A stretch of 64,000 nucleotides of DNA from Mixta calida (lineage in GTDB: Bacteria > Pseudomonadota > Gammaproteobacteria > Enterobacterales > Enterobacteriaceae): the NCBI RefSeq assembly GCF_002953215.1, contig NZ_CP026378.1:2338540-2402539 (forward strand), in the 5' to 3' direction. This document shows, in pieces, positions 57,760-64,000 of this stretch. The notes under the pieces were generated by a model. That model worked only from the letters and a program-made list of their open reading frames with translations. It ran no database searches and was not told the DNA's origin. Position numbers and translations under genes: made by a program. Every line of letters starts with the position of its first letter. The first letter of the stretch is position 1.

Positions 57760-60447
57760 ATGGCCGTTACCAATGTCGCTGAACTTAACGCACTTGTTGA
57801 ACGTGTAAAAAAAGCACAGCGCGAATACGCCAATTTCACTCAAGAACAGGTCGACACCATTTTCCGCGCTGCCGCGCTGGCTGCTGCCGACGCCCGTATT
57901 CCGCTGGCTAAAATGGCCGTTGCCGAATCAGGTATGGGTATTGTGGAAGATAAAGTGATTAAAAACCACTTTGCCTCCGAATATATTTACAATGCCTATA
58001 AAGATGAAAAAACCTGCGGCATCCTCGATACTGACGATACTTTCGGCACCATCACCATCGCCGAGCCTACCGGCCTGATCTGCGGTATCGTTCCTACCAC
58101 CAACCCGACATCCACCGCTATCTTTAAAGCGCTGATCAGCCTGAAAACCCGTAACGGTATTATCTTCTCGCCACATCCGCGCGCCAAAGACGCCACCAAC
58201 AAAGCGGCGGATATCGTACTGCAGGCGGCTATCGCCGCTGGCGCGCCGAAAGATATTATCGGCTGGATCGATCAGCCTTCCGTCGAGCTTTCTAACCAGC
58301 TGATGCACCATCCTGACATCAACCTGATCCTCGCTACCGGCGGACCGGGCATGGTGAAAGCGGCTTACAGCTCAGGCAAACCGGCTATCGGCGTCGGCGC
58401 TGGCAACACCCCGGTGGTGATTGACGAAACCGCCGATATTAAACGCGCAGTGGCATCTATTCTGATGTCCAAAACCTTCGATAACGGCGTTATCTGCGCT
58501 TCCGAACAGTCCGTTATCGTTGTGGATTCAGTGTATGACGCAGTACGCGAACGTTTCGCCAGCCACGGCGGCTATCTGCTGCAGGGCGCTGAATTGAAGG
58601 CGGTACAGGATATCATTCTGAAAAACGGCGCGCTCAACGCCGCTATCGTTGGACAGCCAGCGGTGAAAATCGCTGAAATGGCGGGCATCAACGTTCCGTC
58701 CAGCACCAAGATTCTGATTGGCGAAGTGCAGCTGGTGGATGAATCCGAGCCATTCGCTCATGAGAAACTCTCTCCGACGCTGGCGATGTACCGCGCGGAA
58801 AACTTCGAACAGGCGGTAGAAAAAGCGGAGAAACTGGTCGCGATGGGCGGCATCGGCCATACCTCCTGCCTCTATACCGACCAGGACAACCAGCGCGAAC
58901 GCGTGAACTATTTTGGCGACAAAATGAAAACCGCGCGCATCCTGATCAACACGCCTGCTTCTCAGGGCGGCATCGGCGATCTGTATAACTTTAAACTGGC
59001 CCCTTCTCTGACGCTGGGCTGCGGCTCCTGGGGCGGCAACTCCATTTCGGAGAACGTCGGTCCTAAACATCTTATCAATAAGAAAACCGTGGCCAAGCGA
59101 GCTGAGAATATGTTGTGGCATAAACTTCCTAAATCCATTTACTTCCGTCGTGGCTCTCTGCCGATCGCGCTGGAAGAAGTGGCGACCGACGGTGCGAAAC
59201 GCGCATTCATCGTCACCGACCGCTTCCTGTTCAATAACGGCTATGCCGATCAGATCACCTCAGTGCTGAAATCTCATGGCATCGAAACGGAAATTTTCTT
59301 TGAGGTGGAAGCTGACCCGACGCTGAGCATCGTGCGTAAAGGCGCCGAGCAGATGAACTCCTTTAAACCGGACGTGATTATCGCTCTTGGCGGCGGTTCG
59401 CCGATGGACGCCGCGAAAATTATGTGGGTGATGTATGAACATCCAGAAACCCATTTTGAAGAGCTGGCGCTGCGCTTTATGGATATCCGCAAACGTATCT
59501 ATAAATTCCCGAAAATGGGTGTTAAAGCGAAAATGGTGGCGATCACCACCACCTCCGGCACCGGTTCAGAAGTTACGCCTTTCGCCGTAGTGACCGACGA
59601 CGCTACCGGTCAGAAATATCCTTTAGCTGACTATGCGCTGACCCCGGATATGGCGATTGTCGATGCCAACCTGGTGCTGAATATGCCGAAATCCCTGACC
59701 GCTTTCGGCGGCCTCGATGCGGTGACCCATGCGCTGGAAGCTTATGTCTCCGTGCTGGCAAACGAATATTCAGACGGCCAGGCTCTGCAGGCGCTTAAGC
59801 TGCTGAAAGAAAACCTGCCGGCCAGCTACCGTGACGGTGCGAAAAATCCGGTGGCGCGTGAACGCGTGCATAACGCTGCGACTATCGCCGGCATCGCTTT
59901 CGCCAACGCCTTCCTCGGCGTATGTCACTCCATGGCGCATAAACTGGGCTCCGAGTTCCATATTCCGCACGGTCTGGCCAATGCCCTGCTGATTTCGAAT
60001 GTTATTCGCTACAACGCCAATGACAATCCGACTAAGCAGACCGCGTTTAGCCAGTACGACCGTCCGCAGGCGCGCCGTCGCTACGCAGAAGTGGCCGATC
60101 ATCTGGGCCTGAGCGCACCTGGCGACCGCACCGCGCAGAAAATTGAAAAACTGCTGGTATGGCTTGAAGAGATCAAAGCACAGCTGGGCATCCCGAAATC
60201 CATCCGCGAAGCGGGCGTACAGGAAGCTGACTTCCTCGCGAAAGTGGATAAGCTGGCTGAAGATGCGTTCGACGACCAGTGCACCGGCGCTAACCCGCGT
60301 TACCCGCTAATCGCCGAGCTGAAACAGATTATGCTGGACACCTTCTACGGCCGTGAATATGCAGAACCCTTCGATTCTGTATCTGAAGCGATTAGCGCAC
60401 AGCCGGTTCAGCAGACGAAGGTCGAAAAGAAAACTAAAAAAGCCTGA
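57760..60447 (+). CDS. adhE: Bifunctional acetaldehyde-CoA/alcohol dehydrogenase
   Basis: An 895-residue enzyme (E. coli 891) that reduces acetyl-CoA to ethanol in two NADH steps. The N-terminal aldehyde dehydrogenase (about 1-440) has its catalytic Cys246 in VICASEQSV. The C-terminal iron alcohol dehydrogenase (about 450-870) has GGGSPMDAAK and the metal-binding HALEAYVS and GVCHSMAHKLG segments. The start at 57760 follows AGGAGAG; the upstream open frame is not used. It assembles as spirosomes in E. coli. The last 20 residues (Lys/Gln-rich) are slightly longer than in E. coli. Confidence 0.97.
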   Translation: MAVTNVAELNALVERVKKAQREYANFTQEQVDTIFRAAALAAADARIPLAKMAVAESGMGIVEDKVIKNHFASEYIYNAYKDEKTCGILDTDDTFGTITIAEPTGLICGIVPTTNPTSTAIFKALISLKTRNGIIFSPHPRAKDATNKAADIVLQAAIAAGAPKDIIGWIDQPSVELSNQLMHHPDINLILATGGPGMVKAAYSSGKPAIGVGAGNTPVVIDETADIKRAVASILMSKTFDNGVICASEQSVIVVDSVYDAVRERFASHGGYLLQGAELKAVQDIILKNGALNAAIVGQPAVKIAEMAGINVPSSTKILIGEVQLVDESEPFAHEKLSPTLAMYRAENFEQAVEKAEKLVAMGGIGHTSCLYTDQDNQRERVNYFGDKMKTARILINTPASQGGIGDLYNFKLAPSLTLGCGSWGGNSISENVGPKHLINKKTVAKRAENMLWHKLPKSIYFRRGSLPIALEEVATDGAKRAFIVTDRFLFNNGYADQITSVLKSHGIETEIFFEVEADPTLSIVRKGAEQMNSFKPDVIIALGGGSPMDAAKIMWVMYEHPETHFEELALRFMDIRKRIYKFPKMGVKAKMVAITTTSGTGSEVTPFAVVTDDATGQKYPLADYALTPDMAIVDANLVLNMPKSLTAFGGLDAVTHALEAYVSVLANEYSDGQALQALKLLKENLPASYRDGAKNPVARERVHNAATIAGIAFANAFLGVCHSMAHKLGSEFHIPHGLANALLISNVIRYNANDNPTKQTAFSQYDRPQARRRYAEVADHLGLSAPGDRTAQKIEKLLVWLEEIKAQLGIPKSIREAGVQEADFLAKVDKLAEDAFDDQCTGANPRYPLIAELKQIMLDTFYGREYAEPFDSVSEAISAQPVQQTKVEKKTKKA

Positions 60448-60461
60448 TTGTAAGGCCTGAT

Positions 60462-60487
60462 AAAAAACCCGCTTCGGCGGGTTTTTT
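60462..60487 (+). terminator. adhE terminator
   Basis: AAAAAACCCGC pairs with GCGGGTTTTTT around the stable TTCG loop, 14 bases after the stop. Confidence 0.92.
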
Positions 60488-60631
60488 ATTGCTGCGGCAA
60501 ACGCGTTTATCATTATCTCTTATAGCTGTTGAGGAGGTGCCGACGCGGTGACACTGAGCGCTATAAAACCTGCCAGCCGTGCTTAAACGCGCTGTAAGCC
60601 GCGCTGAGCGGCGATTCTCTTTGTGTGGTAG

Positions 60632-61246
60632 CTACCCCTTTACTTCCGGCGAAACAGGCGCCAGAAAGCCGCTGGAAAGCGCATCTTTATAGTGCTTACG
60701 GCAGACGGAAACATAACGCTCATTACCGCCGATGACGACCTGCTCCCCTTCCGCGTAAGGCCGACCGTTGCTGTCCAGACGCAACACCATGCCCGCTTTG
60801 CGGCCGCAATAACAAACCGTTTTTAATTCGATAAGCTTATCAGCCCAGGCTAATAAATACTGGCTGCCGCTAAATAATTCCCCGAGGAAATCAGTACGCA
60901 AGCCATAACACAACACGGGAATATCCAGATAATCGACAACATCAGAAAGTTCTCGTACCTGATCGCGCGTTAAAAATTGGCACTCATCAATCAGGATGCA
61001 ATGTATCGGTTTTTTTTGATGTTCTTCAGTAATTTCACGCATCAGCAAAGTCTGATTATTAAACAATTTAGCGGGCGAAGAAAGGCCGATGCGCGAACTG
61101 ACTTTGCCGCTGCCAAAGCGATCGTCTATCTCCGCAGTCCAGACCAGCGTACGCATCCCCCTTTCCTGATAATTATAAGAAGACTGCAACAATGCAGTAG
61201 ATTTGCCGGCATTCATCGCCGAGTAATAGAAATAAAGCTGAGCCAT
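60632..61246 (-). CDS. tdk: Thymidine kinase
   Basis: A 204-residue salvage kinase (E. coli 205). The P-loop SAMNAGKST is at residues 9-17, the DECQFL segment follows, and zinc ligands CYCGRKAGM and CRKHY are present. It phosphorylates thymidine and deoxyuridine. The start MAQLYFYYS at 61246 is chosen; an in-frame extension to 61303 is not conserved. It diverges from hns. Confidence 0.96.
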   Translation of the reverse strand: MAQLYFYYSAMNAGKSTALLQSSYNYQERGMRTLVWTAEIDDRFGSGKVSSRIGLSSPAKLFNNQTLLMREITEEHQKKPIHCILIDECQFLTRDQVRELSDVVDYLDIPVLCYGLRTDFLGELFSGSQYLLAWADKLIELKTVCYCGRKAGMVLRLDSNGRPYAEGEQVVIGGNERYVSVCRKHYKDALSSGFLAPVSPEVKG

Positions 61247-61760
61247 AAGGGCGAACTCCGCCAAAAGGGTTAAACAGGAAGACAGCAGCGCGGATTGTAT
61301 CACAGCGCTTCCAGGCAGGAAGTCCTTACCTCGCTATATCTATATCCGGTTAACCGCAACGCTTGTTTATCGTCTCAGCCCGCCGAATCGTAATGTATGA
61401 CAGGGGCATAAAATGATAAAACTTCAGGCCCGATTGTTATTATACGGCTTTTAAGCAGCGATAACGTAGGCGGATTTACACCTATTGTCGCCCGTACTTT
61501 AAGTTATGCGATGTTTTAATGCGTTAACCTGAACCGATAACCCCTCAGAACCCTGGGGATGTTTAAGTCATCGTTTAAATGCAGCACGCTTATTTTCGCT
61601 TCCGGCATCTATAACTTTCCATCAATTACGTTAAGCAAATCTCACTTTAAAAAGGCTTTGTGAATTTCTTACAAAATTAACTATTGCAGTTCCTTTTTTC
61701 CACCTCTATTATTATCAGGCAGAACATTTCTCCCACCCAATATATTTTGAGATTAGGACA
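61247..61760. other. Divergent tdk/hns promoter region
   Basis: About 0.5 kb without a supported gene. It is A+T-rich toward hns. Promoters for both genes must lie here; the hns promoter in E. coli binds H-NS, FIS and the cold-shock protein CspA. I saw no single clear promoter or repeat. AGGA precedes the hns ATG. Confidence 0.5.
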
Positions 61761-62168
61761 ATGAGCGAAGCACTTAAAATTCTGAACAACATCCGTACAC
61801 TGCGCGCCCAGGCCAGAGAATGTACTCTGGAAACTCTGGAAGAAATGCTGGAAAAGCTGGAAGTGATCGTTAACGAACGCCGTGAAGAAGAAAGCCAGGC
61901 GCAGGCTGAAATTGAAGAGCGTACGCGTAAACTTCAACAGTACCGTGAAATGCTGATCGCTGACGGTATTGACCCGAATGAACTGCTGCAGACGATGGCT
62001 GCGACGAAAACCAGCGGCAAAGCTAAACGCGCTGCACGTCCGGCTAAATATAAGTACGTTGATGAAAATGGCGAAACGAAAACCTGGACCGGCCAGGGCC
62101 GCACGCCTGCGGTAATCAAGAAAGCCATTGAAGAGGAAGGCAAACAGCTGGACGATTTTCTGCTGTAA
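61761..62168 (+). CDS. hns: Nucleoid-associated protein H-NS
   Basis: A 135-residue silencer of A+T-rich DNA (E. coli 137). The N-terminal coiled coil (about 1-65) mediates oligomers, a basic linker follows, and the C-terminal DNA-binding domain contains TWTGQGRTP with the Gln112-Gly-Arg hook that reads the minor groove. It is in the usual place beside tdk. StpA is the closest alternative but is elsewhere in the chromosome. Confidence 0.96.
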   Translation: MSEALKILNNIRTLRAQARECTLETLEEMLEKLEVIVNERREEESQAQAEIEERTRKLQQYREMLIADGIDPNELLQTMAATKTSGKAKRAARPAKYKYVDENGETKTWTGQGRTPAVIKKAIEEEGKQLDDFLL

Positions 62169-62191
62169 TTCCTGTTCAGGGTGCTTCTCTT

Positions 62192-62219
62192 AACCCCATT
62201 TAGCGATGGGGTTTTTTAT
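62192..62219 (+). terminator. hns terminator
   Basis: CCCCAT and ATGGGG pair around TTAGCG-like loop bases and are followed by TTTTTTATT, 24 bases past the stop. Confidence 0.88.
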
Positions 62220-62260
62220 TGGTCATTTTGTTGTACTTAGTTTCACCAGGCCACACCCAT

Positions 62261-62291
62261 AAAAAAAGGAAGCCAGCGGCTTCCTTTTTTT
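62261..62291. terminator. Terminator of the uge-ugd unit
   Basis: AAAAAAAGGAAGCC pairs with GGCTTCCTTTTTTT around AGC. It is ideal for the minus-strand uge transcript and could also back up hns termination. Confidence 0.9.
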
Positions 62292-62310
62292 ATATCTGAG
62301 ATTATACCTC

Positions 62311-63315
62311 TCAAACGTTATAAAACGCCCGGTACCACTCTACAAAGCGTTTAATACCCTCTTCCACGCCCGTCTGCGGTTTAAAGCCGATAACGTCAAA
62401 CAGCGCCTGCGTATCCGCGCTGGTTTCCAGCACGTCGCCTGGCTGCATCGGCAGCATATTTTTACGCGCCTGCATGCCTAACGCCTTCTCCAGCGCTTCG
62501 ATATAAGCCATCAAGGTTACCGGCTGACTGTTACCGATATTATAAACCCGATACGGCGCCGAGCTGGTGGCTGGAGAGCCTGTCTCTACCGTCCAGTTTT
62601 CATCCTTTTGGGGAATGACGTCCTGAAGACGGAAGATCGACTCGGTAATATCATCTATATAGGTAAAGTCTCTGCGCATTTCGCCGTTGTTATAAACGTC
62701 AATACTTTCACCCGCAATAATAGCGCGAGTGAATTTAAACAGCGCCATATCAGGACGGCCCCACGGACCATATACGGTAAAGAAACGCAGCCCGGTGGTA
62801 GGAATGCCATACAGATGCGAATAAGTATGGGACATCAGCTCATTGGCTTTTTTCGTCGCGGCATAAAGCGATACCGGATGGTCGACGCTGTCGTCGGTTG
62901 AGAACGGCATTTTCCGATTCAGGCCATAAACCGAACTGGACGAGGCGTACAACAAGTGTTCGATTTTATGGTGACGGCAACCTTCAAGAATATTGAGATG
63001 GCCGATAAGATTGGCATCGGCATAGGCGTGGGGGTTATCAATGGAATAACGCACTCCGGCCTGGGCGCCCAGATGGATAACGCGCTGGAAACGCTGTTCG
63101 GCGAACAGTGACGCTATTGCATCACGATCGGCTAAATCGCATTCAATAAAAGTGAAATCTGAAGAAGTGATTTGATTAAGACGGGCACGTTTAAGATTTA
63201 CATCGTAATAATCATTCAGGTTGTCGATGCCGACAACCTGGTGACCGGCCGACAGGAGGCGTTGGGTAACGTGAAAACCAATAAATCCTGCCGCGCCGGT
63301 AACCAGATAGTTCAT
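62311..63315 (-). CDS. UDP-glucuronate 4-epimerase (NAD-dependent epimerase)
   Basis: A 334-residue extended short-chain dehydrogenase that interconverts UDP-glucuronate and UDP-galacturonate. The Rossmann motif TGAAGFIGFHV, the YASSSSVYG segment and the catalytic YAATKKANE are present; LRFFTVYGPWGRPDMALFKF is typical of the WbnF/Uge class. It lies just downstream of ugd, 15 bases apart, whose product is its substrate. In E. coli galU follows hns at this position. Its product would be used for capsule, O antigen or exopolysaccharide. Confidence 0.88.
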   Translation of the reverse strand: MNYLVTGAAGFIGFHVTQRLLSAGHQVVGIDNLNDYYDVNLKRARLNQITSSDFTFIECDLADRDAIASLFAEQRFQRVIHLGAQAGVRYSIDNPHAYADANLIGHLNILEGCRHHKIEHLLYASSSSVYGLNRKMPFSTDDSVDHPVSLYAATKKANELMSHTYSHLYGIPTTGLRFFTVYGPWGRPDMALFKFTRAIIAGESIDVYNNGEMRRDFTYIDDITESIFRLQDVIPQKDENWTVETGSPATSSAPYRVYNIGNSQPVTLMAYIEALEKALGMQARKNMLPMQPGDVLETSADTQALFDVIGFKPQTGVEEGIKRFVEWYRAFYNV

Positions 63316-63329
63316 ATTTTCCCCATTAA

Positions 63330-64000
63330 TTATGCAATTTGAATAGACGCTCCGCGGCCAATTGCATAATAAACAAAACCGCGTTTGCTGATTCTTTCTG
63401 GATCATACAGGTTACGACCATCAAAAATCACGGGTTGTTTTAATGAGTTTTTAATAACGTCAAAGTCTGGCGCGCGGAAGTTCTGCCATTCGGTACAAAT
63501 AACCAGCGCATCAGCACCCTGCAGCGCCGCTTCTTTGGTCCCCATCAGCTTCAGGTCTTCACGGTGGCCGTAAATACGCTGAGCTTCATCCATCGCTTCC
63601 GGGTCAAATGCCTGCACCGTCGCGCCAGCGGCCCACAGCGTCTCCATCAGGACGCGGCTGGAGGCTTCACGCATATCGTCGGTGTTTGGTTTAAACGCCA
63701 GCCCCCACAGCGCGAAGGTCTTTCCTTTCAGATCGTCGCCGAAGTGACGTTTAATAAAGCCTGGCAGCTTCATTTTCTGATCGTCGTTGACATCTTCTAC
63801 TGCCTGCAGCAGACGCGGTTTATAACCGATATTTTCCGCCGTACGGATCAGCGCCTGCACATCTTTCGGGAAGCAGGAACCGCCGTAACCGCAGCCCGGA
63901 TAGATAAAGTGGTAGCCGATGCGGGAATCGGAACCGATGCCCTGACGTACTTTTTCTATATCCGCGCCCAGGCGCTCTGCGAGGTTAGAAATCTCGTTCA
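63330..64000 (-). CDS. ugd: UDP-glucose 6-dehydrogenase, C-terminal part
   Basis: Partial: the frame is open to the right edge and the start lies outside the window. About 223 residues are visible, including [20 protein letters not shown], the catalytic [10 protein letters not shown] (Cys at about 50 residues from the visible end), the [17 protein letters not shown] segment and GRNLYDP. It oxidises UDP-glucose to UDP-glucuronate. An internal ATG at 63860 would miss the catalytic Cys and is not the start. It forms an operon with the epimerase gene, ahead of it. Confidence 0.93.
   Translation of the reverse strand, partial: NEISNLAERLGADIEKVRQGIGSDSRIGYHFIYPGCGYGGSCFPKDVQALIRTAENIGYKPRLLQAVEDVNDDQKMKLPGFIKRHFGDDLKGKTFALWGLAFKPNTDDMREASSRVLMETLWAAGATVQAFDPEAMDEAQRIYGHREDLKLMGTKEAALQGADALVICTEWQNFRAPDFDVIKNSLKQPVIFDGRNLYDPERISKRGFVYYAIGRGASIQIA

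Noticed and set aside
63330-63860. A short complete ugd starting at the ATG at 63860
   Set aside because: The frame continues to the window edge and includes the catalytic Cys motif, so the gene is simply cut by the edge.

Overview
The window is a stretch of enterobacterial chromosome, not a mobile element. Gene order from rnb through osmB, pyrF, lapAB, ribA, acnA, cysB, topA, the trp operon, tonB, clsA, opp, adhE and tdk to hns closely follows the trp side of the Escherichia coli chromosome. Several features differ from E. coli: trpG and trpD are separate genes, an rpfF-type DSF synthase lies beside pdeR, there is a second oppA, and uge-ugd follows hns. Together with the high G+C content, these suggest an Erwiniaceae member (Pantoea, Mixta or Erwinia). 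That assignment is an inference from synteny and remembered protein families, not from a search. I saw no tRNA, rRNA, IS element, prophage or CRISPR array.

Layout. 1-5.2 kb: a small acidic protein, a non-coding stretch that may hold a structured RNA, an orphan PTS glucose-family EIIBC and a YdeP-type molybdopterin oxidoreductase. 5.3-12.9 kb: rnb, whose reading frame is broken by an apparent one-base loss near codon 24, a CstA/BtsT-family transporter with its YbdD/YjiX partner, then pdeR/rpfR (FI-PAS-GGDEF-EAL) facing an rpfF homologue tail to tail. 13-14.9 kb: kdgT and an orphan ribulose-5-phosphate 4-epimerase. 15.2-33.9 kb: the conserved block osmB, yciH-pyrF, lapA-lapB, pgpB, ribA, acnA, yciX-ymiA and a 28-residue membrane peptide, cysB, topA, yciN, sohB, yciK-btuR, rluB, yciO and rnm. 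34.0-40.8 kb: the complete trp operon with promoter/operator, leader peptide and attenuator. 40.9-48.6 kb: envelope genes (BON lipoprotein, ompW, a Cys-cluster protein, yciC, yciB, yciA, tonB, yciI, an unknown secreted protein, yciY, clsA, yciU). 48.6-56.0 kb: a peptide uptake operon with two tandem binding proteins. 56.6-64 kb: ychE, adhE, tdk, hns, a UDP-glucuronate epimerase and a partial ugd.

How the genes work together. The trp genes form one unit controlled by TrpR and attenuation. RpfF and PdeR/RpfR form a probable fatty-acid signal synthase and its receptor, which would turn over cyclic di-GMP. OppA1/A2-BCDF import oligopeptides. Uge and Ugd feed UDP-uronic acids to surface polysaccharide. 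LapA/LapB, PgpB, ClsA, TonB, OmpW and YciB/C are envelope functions. The most useful second looks are the DSF module, the rnb frameshift, the long trpL peptide, the possible RNA at 0.68-0.96 kb, the inverted repeat upstream of oppA2 and the consensus FNR site upstream of adhE.
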